Assembly: GCA_018000455.1 (NCBI GenBank)
Contig: JAGNJW010000028.1
Coordinates: 1-63,360 of the forward strand
Source of the DNA: Acidobacteriota bacterium
GTDB taxonomy: Bacteria; Acidobacteriota; Vicinamibacteria; Vicinamibacterales; UBA2999
Length of the DNA stretch: 63,360 nt
Direction of reading: 5' to 3'
The stretch's first letter is position 1. Each line of letters opens with the position of its first letter. Positions 17,416-25,661 of the stretch are shown piece after piece. Made by a program: the position numbers and the translations under genes. Below the pieces are notes generated by a model. It was not told the DNA's origin and searched no databases. It saw nothing but the letters and a program-made list of their open reading frames with translations.

Positions 17416-20289
17416 TCACACGGTCTGCCGCCGCGCAAGATCCGCGAACGGCCCGCCGCGCTGCAGCAGATCCAGGTAGGTACCTTCTTCCACCACCGCG
17501 CCCGCCTCCATCACGTAGATGTAGTCGGCCTGCTCGATGGTGCTCAGCCGGTGGGCGATGACCACCCGTGTCGCCTGCAGGCTGGCCAGACTGCGCGTCA
17601 CGATGGCCTGTGTCTCGTTGTCGAGCGCACTGGTCGCTTCATCGAACAGCAGGATGCGGGGCCGGCGCACGATGGCCCTCGCGATCATCACGCGCTGACG
17701 CTGGCCGCCCGACAGGCCGCCGCCGCCCTCGGCAATCAGGGTGTGCATGCCCATCGGCATGGCCCGGATGTCGGCGTCCAGGCCGGCCATCGCCGCCGCC
17801 GCCCACGCGTCCTCCACCGTCAGACGTGAGGCGCCGACGATGTTGCGGAAGAGGGTATCGCTCATGAGCCGCCCGCTCTGCAGCACGACGCCGATCTGCC
17901 GGCGCAGCGCCTCGATGTTCAGGTGCGCCTGATCCTGCTGGTCGAAGTAGATGGCGCCGGAGTCGGGCGTCTCGAAACCCATCAGCATCCGGAACAGCGT
18001 CGACTTTCCGCTGCCCGATGCGCCGACGACGGCGACGAAGCGCCCGGCCGGGATGCGCATCGACACGTCGCGCAACACCAGCGGCGTGTCGGGACGGTAG
18101 CGGAAGTTGACGTGCGCGACCTCGATATGACCCGAAAGTTCGCCCGGATCACCCTTGGATCGGTCCGTTTCCGGCACCGTCTGCAGAATCGGACGCGCCC
18201 GTTCGTAGAGCGGCACCAAGCCGAGCAGCGACACGACGGCGCCGCTCAGGCCCAGGGCCGCGATCTGGAACTGTGCGAACGCCGCGTTGAAGGCCAGGAA
18301 TGATCCGGTCGAGAGCGTCGGGCCGGTGTTCTGTCCCAACAGCCTGGCCGTCGACCAGAAGATGACCGCCATGGCCAGCACCGGCATCACCGACGTGAAC
18401 ACCGCCAGGCCGATGCCGACCAGCCTGGCGCGCCGCGACGCCCGCTTCCGGATGCTGAACTCCGTCGCCCACGCTGCGAAGGCCCGGTTCTCGGTGGCCG
18501 AGACGCGCAGCTTCGAGATGCCGTTCACGAACTGGAGCAGCATCCCCGACAGCCGTCCGGCGGCGGCCATGACTTCGCGCTGATAGCGCACGTCGAGCCA
18601 GCCGAGCAGCGCCGTGGCCGCCACCATCAATGCCGTGAGTCCCGACGCGAGGAGCGCCAGCTGCCAGCTGTAGTAGAAGAGCAGCCCGAAACTGAACAGC
18701 GAGAAGATGCCGGCGAGCAGTGACGAGATCACCGAGCCGGTGAGGACGCGCCGCATCGCGCTGATGCTGAGGCTGCGCATCGCCAAGTCGCCGGCCGAAT
18801 AGCCGCGGAAGAAGGGAACGGGCAGGCCCAGGAGACGATCCCACACGGCCGCCTGGAGCGACGCGTCCATGCGACTCTCGATCCGCTGCATCGAGAAGTT
18901 CTGCACCAGCTGGAACAGCACGCCACAGATCGCCGCTGCCACGAGGAGCACTGTTACCACCAGCAGCTGCGAACGGTCGGCGCCGGGGATCACCGTATCG
19001 AAGACCGTCCCGGTCACGATCGGCAGCACGAGCGCGAGCAGGCCGGCGCCGATGCCCATCAGCAGCACGGTCGCGAGATCGGATCCGGCCCCCTGCAAGC
19101 CGAAGCGGATGAGGTCAGTCACGTCCAGCGCGCGAGGCGGAAATGGCCGATACAGGCACCAGGCCATCGGCTCGAGCGTGGCGGCGACCGCCTCGGTGAC
19201 GCGCGTTTGCAGGCCGGTGGCTGGATCGTGGAGATCGTAGCGCCGCGCCGACACGGGCAGGAGCGCGACCGGCGCGCCATCCGCCTCGCGTCGGGCCACC
19301 AGCGGCCCGACATCCTGGGTCCACCAGGCACCCTTGAGCGCCACGATCCGCGAGCGCACGCCGAGGGCCACGGCCACCGCGCTGACGGGATCCTGCGGAC
19401 TGAGGGGCCCCAGATCGGCCTCGGTACCGAAGGTCATCCCCATCGCGCGTCCGACCAGGCGACAGGTGAGCCGCCACGGATCGCCGGTCGCGTCGTCCAG
19501 CCCGGTATCAGCGGCGCCGGTGGACCCGAGCCGGCGGAACGCGCGGTCGAGCCGCTGGCGCTCCGCAGCAGCTCGGCGTTCGAGGCGGGCTGTCTCGCGG
19601 ACCCGGGCCCGCTCGACGTTCCGCGCCGCGGCGCCCAAGGTCATCGTCATGAAGCGGTCGAACGCCTCCCAGAACCCTGGGACTTCGAGCTGCGAGGCGG
19701 TGTCGGCGGTCGTCGCCTCGCTCGGCGTCGCCATCTCGAGCCATCCAGAGGCCGCCACTGGGAACGCCTCGCGGCTAACCGGCATCTGGTCGTCGCCGAG
19801 GAGGTGCGCCGTGCCGGCGGTCAGCGTGACCCAGACCACGCCGTCCCGCGGCAGCAGAACGCGGGCCTGCTCCTTCACGGCGAGCGCCTGACCGGCCTCG
19901 AGCACCGCGAACACGCGTGGCAGGACGTCCCCGGCGAGCGCTCTCGACACCATCGTGATCCAGGCGTCAATCGACTCGGCGAGCGGTGCGCGACCGTCGG
20001 CTGGCAGCGTCGGGGCAGCCAGCGCCGCGCGCGGCACGGCGCGCAGGCCGGCGTCGGGCGTCGGCACGGCTAGCAGCGCACGGCCGTCGCTGCCCGGCGC
20101 GACGCCAAAGAGCATCTGGCCCGGCGGGACGCGCAGCACGTGATGCCGCACGCCCATGGCCTCGCCGTCGCGCACCTGCACGAGGAACACGTCGACACTA
20201 CCCCGCTCCGCCAGCCAGGCCAGGGCCGGGTCGGTCAGCAGCACCGGCGTTGCCGCCGCGCGTTCAGTGGGTCCGGATGAGCCGGGCAT
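17416..20289 (-). CDS. NHLM-type RiPP ABC transporter, second ATP-binding subunit (ABC2)
   Basis: This 957-residue protein has about 330 N-terminal residues without peptidase motifs; a short stretch (VDVFLVQVRDGEAMGVRHH) looks like a worn cyclic-nucleotide-type barrel. It continues with six membrane helices (about 400-680) and a C-terminal ATPase: Walker A VVGASGSGKST, signature GGGLSGGQRQRV, Walker B ILLFDEATSALD, and His in VVIAHRLST. This is the NHLM ABC2 architecture. With ABC1 it would form a heterodimeric exporter for the processed peptide. ATG 20289 lies inside the end of ABC1 (26-base overlap) with AAGGA upstream. The longer frame that runs into ABC1 is a shadow. Confidence 0.93.
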   Translation of the reverse strand: MPGSSGPTERAAATPVLLTDPALAWLAERGSVDVFLVQVRDGEAMGVRHHVLRVPPGQMLFGVAPGSDGRALLAVPTPDAGLRAVPRAALAAPTLPADGRAPLAESIDAWITMVSRALAGDVLPRVFAVLEAGQALAVKEQARVLLPRDGVVWVTLTAGTAHLLGDDQMPVSREAFPVAASGWLEMATPSEATTADTASQLEVPGFWEAFDRFMTMTLGAAARNVERARVRETARLERRAAAERQRLDRAFRRLGSTGAADTGLDDATGDPWRLTCRLVGRAMGMTFGTEADLGPLSPQDPVSAVAVALGVRSRIVALKGAWWTQDVGPLVARREADGAPVALLPVSARRYDLHDPATGLQTRVTEAVAATLEPMAWCLYRPFPPRALDVTDLIRFGLQGAGSDLATVLLMGIGAGLLALVLPIVTGTVFDTVIPGADRSQLLVVTVLLVAAAICGVLFQLVQNFSMQRIESRMDASLQAAVWDRLLGLPVPFFRGYSAGDLAMRSLSISAMRRVLTGSVISSLLAGIFSLFSFGLLFYYSWQLALLASGLTALMVAATALLGWLDVRYQREVMAAAGRLSGMLLQFVNGISKLRVSATENRAFAAWATEFSIRKRASRRARLVGIGLAVFTSVMPVLAMAVIFWSTARLLGQNTGPTLSTGSFLAFNAAFAQFQIAALGLSGAVVSLLGLVPLYERARPILQTVPETDRSKGDPGELSGHIEVAHVNFRYRPDTPLVLRDVSMRIPAGRFVAVVGASGSGKSTLFRMLMGFETPDSGAIYFDQQDQAHLNIEALRRQIGVVLQSGRLMSDTLFRNIVGASRLTVEDAWAAAAMAGLDADIRAMPMGMHTLIAEGGGGLSGGQRQRVMIARAIVRRPRILLFDEATSALDNETQAIVTRSLASLQATRVVIAHRLSTIEQADYIYVMEAGAVVEEGTYLDLLQRGGPFADLARRQTV

Positions 20290-22417
20290 ACGCGCCGTCC
20301 TTGGCGACCAGGTCGTCGTGGGTGCCGCGCTCGACGACCGCTCCGCGTTCGAGCACGATGATCTCGTCGCAGTCACGGATCGTGCTGAGACGATGCGCCA
20401 CGATGAGACAGGTGCAGCCGCGGCGGCGCAGCGCATCGTCCACCCGCTTCTCGGTGAGGACATCGAGGGCGCTCGTGGCTTCGTCGAGCACGAGGATGCG
20501 CGGGTTCGACACCATCGCGCGGGCGATCTCGAGGCGCTGGCGCTGCCCGCCGCTGAAGTTGCGCCCCTGCTCCTCGACGCGGTAGTCGTAGCCGCCGGGC
20601 CGGTTGGCGATGTCGTCGTGGATGCAAGCATCGCGCGCGGCCTGCAGCAGCGTGGGCTCCTCGACGGTGTCGTCCCAGAGCGTGAGGTTGTCGCGAATCG
20701 TGCCTTCGAAGAGCGTGATGTCCTGGTCCACCATGGCGACCGAGCGGGCCACGAGACCGCGCGGCAGGTCGTCGCGCCGGGTGCCGTCGAAGCGGACCTC
20801 GCCGGACCAGGCCTGAAACAGGCCCACCACCACCTTGGCGACAGTCGACTTGCCGCTGCCCGAGCCGCCCACGAGCGCCACGCGCTGGCCCGGCGTGAGC
20901 GTGAGGCTGAAGCCGGCGATGAGCGGCGGCTCGAGCCGGCTGTAGCCGAACGTGATGTCGCAAAGTTGGAGTCCGCCTTCGAGCCGGTCAGGTGTGCCGG
21001 GCGGTGCCTCGAGGCCGCCGGCCACGAGGGGATCGGGAGCACAGCGCAGCACGTCGTCCAGCCGGTTCATGTCGCCAGCCACTTCCTGCAGCCGCCCGCC
21101 GAGGGCCATCAACTGGTTCACCGGCTCGACGAAGCGCTGCAACAGCGTCTGGAACGCGAGCAGCATGCCCATCGTGAGCACGCCGTCCATGATGCGGCGG
21201 CTGCCGAACCCGATTACCGCGGCGGCGTTCACGCCGGCCAGGAGCGGCGGCACCGCCGACAGGTACTGGCCCACCACCCCGAGGTGGTTCTCGGAGGTCA
21301 CCACCCGCGCCTGGTGTCCGGCCCACGTGCTGAAGAACTCCGACTCGGTGCCCGACGCCTTGAGGGTCTCGAGGCTCTGCAGCCCGGCCATCGACGCGCC
21401 CACGAGTTTCCCCCGTTCCTGCAGCAGCCGCAGACTGGCATCGCGGCGCCGTCGGGCCAGCAACTGCAGCACGACGAGGTTCAGCACGGCCACGCCGATG
21501 GCCAGCAGCGTGAGCAGGACGTCGTACTGGAACATCAACGCCGCGAAGAAGCCCACCATCAGCAAGCCCACGAGGCTCGTCGCCAGCTCACCCGAGAGCA
21601 GCGCCGCCACCGTGTCGTTGATCTCGACGCGCGAGACGATGTCGCCGCCGAAGCGCTGCGAGAAGAACTCCATCGGCAGGCGCAGCACGTGCCAGAAGAA
21701 GCGGCTGGCCCCGACCGTGGCGAGCCGCGTCTCCATGGCCAGCAGACCGCGCTGCTGCAGCAGGGTGAGCAGGCCGGTCACGACGGCCGTCACGGCCATC
21801 GCCAGCAGCATCGGCCGCAGCCAGGCCGTGGATCCCTGCACCAGGATGCTGTCGACGAAGATCCGCGAGAACACCGGCACGACCATTCCTGGCAGCACCA
21901 GCGCCAGCGTGGCGAGCACGGCGTAGGCCAGGGCCAGCCGGGTGCCAGGCAGGCGGTGCCGCAGGGCCCGCAGCACCGACGGCGGGGCGCCGCCGGGCTG
22001 GAAGTCCGGCCCCTTCTCGAAGACCAGCACCACGCCGGTGAACGACTCGTCGAACTCCTGGTCGGAGACGACCCGCGGGCCGTGCGCGGGATCGTTCAGG
22101 TAGACACGCCCGCCGCGGAACCCCTCGACCACGACGAAGTGATTGAAGTTCCAGAAGACGATGAGCGGCAGCGGCAGGTCGCGCAGCTGGGCCGGCTCCT
22201 TCTTGTAGCCCTTGCTCAGCAGGCCGAAGGTGCGCGCCGCCTTCACGACGTTCAGGGCCTTGCTGCCGTCGCGCGACACGCCGCAGGCCACGCGCAGCTC
22301 CTCGAGCGGCACGAAGCGGCCGAAGTGGCCGAGCACCATCGCCAGCGCGGCGGCCCCGCACTCCACCGCCTCCATCTGGATGACGGTCGGCGTCTTCACC
22401 CGCGTGCGTGTGGCCAC
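20264..22417 (-). CDS. NHLM-type RiPP ABC transporter with N-terminal C39 leader peptidase (ABC1)
   Basis: This is a 717-residue peptidase-containing ABC exporter. The C39 cysteine protease occupies about residues 8-140. Catalytic Cys20 lies in QMEAVECGAA, His93 in FNHFVVVEG, and Asp109 in YLNDPAHGPR; all three are intact. Six membrane helices follow (about 165-450), then the ATPase with GGSGSGKST, RNFSGGQRQRLEIARA and ILVLDEATSALD. It would cut the precursor after its Gly-Gly motif and translocate the core peptide. It sits 7 bases after the HlyD gene and overlaps ABC2, so the operon is tightly coupled. Confidence 0.95.
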   Translation of the reverse strand: MATRTRVKTPTVIQMEAVECGAAALAMVLGHFGRFVPLEELRVACGVSRDGSKALNVVKAARTFGLLSKGYKKEPAQLRDLPLPLIVFWNFNHFVVVEGFRGGRVYLNDPAHGPRVVSDQEFDESFTGVVLVFEKGPDFQPGGAPPSVLRALRHRLPGTRLALAYAVLATLALVLPGMVVPVFSRIFVDSILVQGSTAWLRPMLLAMAVTAVVTGLLTLLQQRGLLAMETRLATVGASRFFWHVLRLPMEFFSQRFGGDIVSRVEINDTVAALLSGELATSLVGLLMVGFFAALMFQYDVLLTLLAIGVAVLNLVVLQLLARRRRDASLRLLQERGKLVGASMAGLQSLETLKASGTESEFFSTWAGHQARVVTSENHLGVVGQYLSAVPPLLAGVNAAAVIGFGSRRIMDGVLTMGMLLAFQTLLQRFVEPVNQLMALGGRLQEVAGDMNRLDDVLRCAPDPLVAGGLEAPPGTPDRLEGGLQLCDITFGYSRLEPPLIAGFSLTLTPGQRVALVGGSGSGKSTVAKVVVGLFQAWSGEVRFDGTRRDDLPRGLVARSVAMVDQDITLFEGTIRDNLTLWDDTVEEPTLLQAARDACIHDDIANRPGGYDYRVEEQGRNFSGGQRQRLEIARAMVSNPRILVLDEATSALDVLTEKRVDDALRRRGCTCLIVAHRLSTIRDCDEIIVLERGAVVERGTHDDLVAKDGAYARLIRTH

Positions 22418-22424
22418 GTCCCGT

Positions 22425-23693
22425 TCAGCTCACGCCAAGGGCGGCCTTCAGTTCAGGCACGACCAGGTTGATCGGCCGCTGCCGGCGCGTGACGACGTCG
22501 CCAACGCACAGCGTGCCGCCGGTCAGCGTCACCGGGGCCCCGAGCGGCGACGACCAGCGGTAGCCGCTCGGCGTCGCGGCGTCGGTGCTCATGCGCACGC
22601 GCACCTCGGTCACGGGCCCGCGTGCGCCGAGCGCCTGCACGAGCGGCGCGTTCTCGAACACCCGCATGCTCGCCGCCTCGGTGGCCGGGTAATCGGAGAC
22701 GAACGTGACGGTGCCGCGGATGAAGCCGTATTCCTCGCGCCGCACCGTCGTGGGCAGGATCTCGGCGTCCATGCCGGCATGGAGATCCTTGGCCCGATCG
22801 GCCGCTACGTAGAGCACGGCCTCGAGCGTGTCGACATCCGGCTGCAGGCTGATGATCGGCGTGCCCACGGCCACGAGGCCGCCGGGCGACACCTTGATCT
22901 CGAGCACCTGGCCGGCATACGGGCTCACGACCCGCGATGCGCTCTGCAGCTGCGCCTCGAGCACGCCCACTTCGCGCTCCAGCTCGGCGACCTGATTCTG
23001 CAGAGCGAGATTGGCCTCGATGCTGGCCGTGCCGGTCTCGAACTCGATCGCGTCGAGCTGGGCGAGCCGCGCGCGCCGGGCCGAGGCGGTGGCCTGGGTG
23101 TTCTCGAGCCGGGCCCGCGTGTCGGACACCTGCGACTTCGTGATGAGCCCCTTGGCGAGCAGCTCCTCGTCCACCGGAATCTGCTCGCGGATGGCCTGCG
23201 CCTCCTTGACCAGACCCTCGATCTCGCGTTCGATGTTGGTGCGTTCGCGCCGCAGGGCCTCGAGTTGCAGCCGCCCGCGATTGCTTCGCACCTTGAGCAT
23301 CTCGTCGCGCTGGGCGATGGTCTCGGACAACCGGCTGCGGGCGATGCGGATCTGCTCGACGAGCGAGGGCTGCGCGACGGTGCCGATCACCTGCCCCACC
23401 GCCACCCGGTCGCCGACGTTGACGGTGATGTCGAGCACCTGGCCGGCCCCGAGCGGCACCACGTTCCGGACGCCGCCAGATCGGATCAGCACACCTTGCC
23501 CCGAGACGCGCGTCGTCAGCTCGCCGAAGTAGCCCCACGCCACCGTCATGCCGAGAAAGATGAGAATCGACAGCAGGGCCAGCCAGGTCTTCGGGGTGGT
23601 GACGCGCAGCAGTTGATCGAGCTGCTCGGGCGACGACATCCGCTCGAGCGCCACCTTGCGGAAGATCTTGCTGGCCTCGGACGAGTCGGTCAT
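22425..23693 (-). CDS. NHLM-type RiPP secretion protein, HlyD/membrane-fusion family
   Basis: This 422-residue periplasmic adaptor has one N-terminal membrane helix (WLALLSILIFLGMTVAWGYF, residues about 37-56). A lipoyl half-domain follows (LGAGQVLDITVNVGDRVAVG), then a long coiled coil (about 115-255), a second lipoyl half (SPYAGQVLEIKVSPGGLV) and a beta-barrel domain. It would bridge the inner-membrane ABC pair to the TolC-type channel. Its start overlaps the stop of the TolC-type gene (ATGA), and ABC1 follows 7 bases later. Family and order identify it as part of the NHLM export system. Confidence 0.93.
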   Translation of the reverse strand: MTDSSEASKIFRKVALERMSSPEQLDQLLRVTTPKTWLALLSILIFLGMTVAWGYFGELTTRVSGQGVLIRSGGVRNVVPLGAGQVLDITVNVGDRVAVGQVIGTVAQPSLVEQIRIARSRLSETIAQRDEMLKVRSNRGRLQLEALRRERTNIEREIEGLVKEAQAIREQIPVDEELLAKGLITKSQVSDTRARLENTQATASARRARLAQLDAIEFETGTASIEANLALQNQVAELEREVGVLEAQLQSASRVVSPYAGQVLEIKVSPGGLVAVGTPIISLQPDVDTLEAVLYVAADRAKDLHAGMDAEILPTTVRREEYGFIRGTVTFVSDYPATEAASMRVFENAPLVQALGARGPVTEVRVRMSTDAATPSGYRWSSPLGAPVTLTGGTLCVGDVVTRRQRPINLVVPELKAALGVS

Positions 23694-25282
23694 GGCCGGC
23701 CTCCCGCCGGCGACAGTGGCCGGAAGAACACCTCACGGGCCGGCGGCGTGAGCACGGCGCCGTCGACGAGCGTGCCGCTCGCATAGCGCAGCTGCACGAC
23801 ACCGAGCGCATAGGCCTGCTGTGCGGCGACCAGGTCGAGCAGGGCCTCGGTGAGCCGGCCTTCCACCGTCAGCAGGTCGGTCAGCGAGCCGACGCCGAGC
23901 CGCAGCTTGTCCTGTTCGCCGTCGAGGGCGGCCTGAAAGCCGCGCACCGCGCCGGTCGCCCTGGTCAGCCGGAGCGTGCCGTTGGTGAGTGCCGTCACGG
24001 CGTTCACGACCTCGGTGGCGATGACGCGGGCCCGCTCGGCCCGCAGCCACAGCGCCTGCTGATAGGCGGCCTCGAACTCGGCGCGTTCGCCCTGCGCGGC
24101 GATGTTGGCCAGCGGACGCACCCAGCGCATTCCGACGACGGCGTCGGGGCCGGCGGCCTGGGTGAAGGGCGCGCCGAGGAAGGCGCCCGGACTCCGCCCG
24201 GCCCGCAGGCTGGAGTAGCCGGTGCTGAGCGTGAGGTCCAGTTGCGGGCGCACGCGGTTGCCGGCCACCTGGCGCAGGACATCGGCCGCCGCCCGGCGCT
24301 TCTCGGCGGCGAGGTAGTCGGCACGCCGGGCCAGGGCGAGCTCGATGAGGGCCTGCACGCGGTCCGGGGCGATCGACGGCGGCGCCTCCGAGAGGCCGTC
24401 CGGAAAAGCGTCGACGGGCGACGGCAGGCCCGCGATCTCGTCGGGCGGCAAACCCATCGCGAGCGCCAGGCCCGACCGCGCTTCGATCACCTGCTGCTCG
24501 AGCGCGAACCGTCCGGCGGCGCGGCTGTCGAAGTTAGCCTGCGCCTGGTTGATCTCGCTGCGCGGCAGGCGGTCGGCGTCGACGAGCGTCGTCACGGCCT
24601 CGACGTAGGTGCGGCCACGAGCCTCGGACTGCGTGACGATCTCAAGTTGCCGCCCCGACGCCACGTACTGCCAGTAGCGGCTGGCCGTGTCGAGCACGAG
24701 GTCGGCGGCCTGCTGCCCCAGGTCGAGCCAGCTGGCGTCGACGTCGATGCCCGCCGCCGTTTCCGGACCTGCCACGATGGCCGCCCCTTTGCCACGCAGC
24801 AAGGGCACGGTGACATCGAAGCTGACCCTGGTGCGGTTCACCCCTTCGAGCGTCTGGAAGTTGTCGGTGGCGCGATTCACCACCACGCTCGGACCGAGGG
24901 CAATGCCCGATCGCAGCAGGCGCTGGGCGCTGCCGCTGACGCCGAACGTGTTCTCGGTGAGGGCGCTCACCGGCACGCCGGCCGCCAGCGCCCCCATGCG
25001 CTCGGCCTCGGTCAGCGCCGTGTTGGTTCGTTGCTCGGTGGCGCCGCCCTCGACGAGCGTATCGAAGGCGCCGCTCCGCTGCTGCCGGACGGCCTGGCTG
25101 ATCGCCACCCGCTGTCGCTGGACGGCGAGCAGCGGGTGCCGCTCGAGTGTGGACTGCACGGCGACGACGATGTCGAGGGGCGCCGGCAAGGCCGGGCGAT
25201 TCTGTGCAGCGGCCGGCCACGTCAGGAATGACGGGACCAGGAACACTCCCGTGACGACGCCAACGACGATGGCCGCGCGCAT
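23690..25282 (-). CDS. TolC-family outer-membrane channel of the RiPP export operon
   Basis: This 530-residue protein has a signal peptide (about residues 1-27, ending PAAAQ). OEP repeats rich in coiled coil follow, for example APLDIVVAVQSTLERHPLL early and SLTDLLTVEGRLTEALLDLVAAQQAYA late. It is the first gene of the minus-strand export operon and starts 76 bases from the divergent precursor gene, which is good evidence that it serves peptide export. ATG 25282 is chosen because it begins the signal peptide and has GGGAG 8 bases upstream. The longer frame would cross into the precursor gene. Confidence 0.92.
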   Translation of the reverse strand: MRAAIVVGVVTGVFLVPSFLTWPAAAQNRPALPAPLDIVVAVQSTLERHPLLAVQRQRVAISQAVRQQRSGAFDTLVEGGATEQRTNTALTEAERMGALAAGVPVSALTENTFGVSGSAQRLLRSGIALGPSVVVNRATDNFQTLEGVNRTRVSFDVTVPLLRGKGAAIVAGPETAAGIDVDASWLDLGQQAADLVLDTASRYWQYVASGRQLEIVTQSEARGRTYVEAVTTLVDADRLPRSEINQAQANFDSRAAGRFALEQQVIEARSGLALAMGLPPDEIAGLPSPVDAFPDGLSEAPPSIAPDRVQALIELALARRADYLAAEKRRAAADVLRQVAGNRVRPQLDLTLSTGYSSLRAGRSPGAFLGAPFTQAAGPDAVVGMRWVRPLANIAAQGERAEFEAAYQQALWLRAERARVIATEVVNAVTALTNGTLRLTRATGAVRGFQAALDGEQDKLRLGVGSLTDLLTVEGRLTEALLDLVAAQQAYALGVVQLRYASGTLVDGAVLTPPAREVFFRPLSPAGGRP

Positions 25283-25358
25283 GCGAACACTCCCGATGGA
25301 ACCAAGCCCGACCATACGGTATCCTATCGGCGCCGAATCCAGGCAACAGGAGCTGACC
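25283..25358. promoter_or_regulatory. Divergent intergenic region between the RiPP precursor and the export operon
   Basis: These 76 bases must hold the promoters for both the precursor-epimerase pair and the export operon unless transcription enters from elsewhere. The A+T-richest part (ATACGGTATCCTATC, around 25313-25327) contains TATCCT as a weak -10 candidate for the plus strand. No convincing -35 or palindrome is seen. The only certain element is AGGAG at 25348-25352, the precursor's ribosome-binding site. Confidence 0.4.
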
Positions 25359-25661
25359 ATGAGTGCTGCCGTAGAGATCGAACGTTTCGCCAAGGATGTG
25401 CAATCCAACGAGGCCCTCCGGGCCGAGATCAAACCGCTCGGCACCGACCAGGTGGCGATCCTGCGCCTGGCCAACGCCAAGGGCTACAACTTCACGATGG
25501 CCGATGTCGAAGCGCTCGGCGCGAGCGGCGAGCTGACCGACGAGCAGTTGGCCGGCGTCGCGGGTGGGCTCACCATTCTCTACACCGACGGCAAGACCAC
25601 TTTGTCGGGCGGTTCGTACGCGGGCGTGTACAAGAGTGGCAAGAACGTATTCATTTGGTAG
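25359..25661 (+). CDS. RiPP precursor peptide with Nif11-type leader and Gly-Gly cleavage site
   Basis: This is a 100-residue precursor. Residues 1-70 are a Nif11-like leader: ERFAKDVQSNEALRAEI helix, AKGYNFTMADVEAL helix, then ELTDEQLAGVAGG ending at the Gly69-Gly70 cleavage motif. Residues 71-100 are the predicted core. It has no Cys, Met or Pro, is rich in Gly, Thr, Ser, Tyr and Lys, and ends in aromatic and branched residues (VFIW). Two pseudo-repeats, YTDGKTTL (75-82) and YKSGKNVF (91-98), sit 16 residues apart. It has a strong AGGAG site 6 bases before ATG. The epimerase gene overlaps its stop and the C39 exporter operon is divergent, so it is almost certainly the substrate of both. Confidence 0.9.
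   Translation: MSAAVEIERFAKDVQSNEALRAEIKPLGTDQVAILRLANAKGYNFTMADVEALGASGELTDEQLAGVAGGLTILYTDGKTTLSGGSYAGVYKSGKNVFIW

Noticed and set aside
20156..22471. Long plus-strand open frame of 771 codons opposite the ABC1 gene
   Set aside because: Composition is Arg/His/Gln/Ala-rich and unlike any family; it mirrors the third-base G/C bias of the real gene on the minus strand.
25569..25658. Lanthipeptide or splicease (XYG) product
   Set aside because: The core has no Cys and no XYG site, and no LanM or PlpXY-like genes are present nearby.
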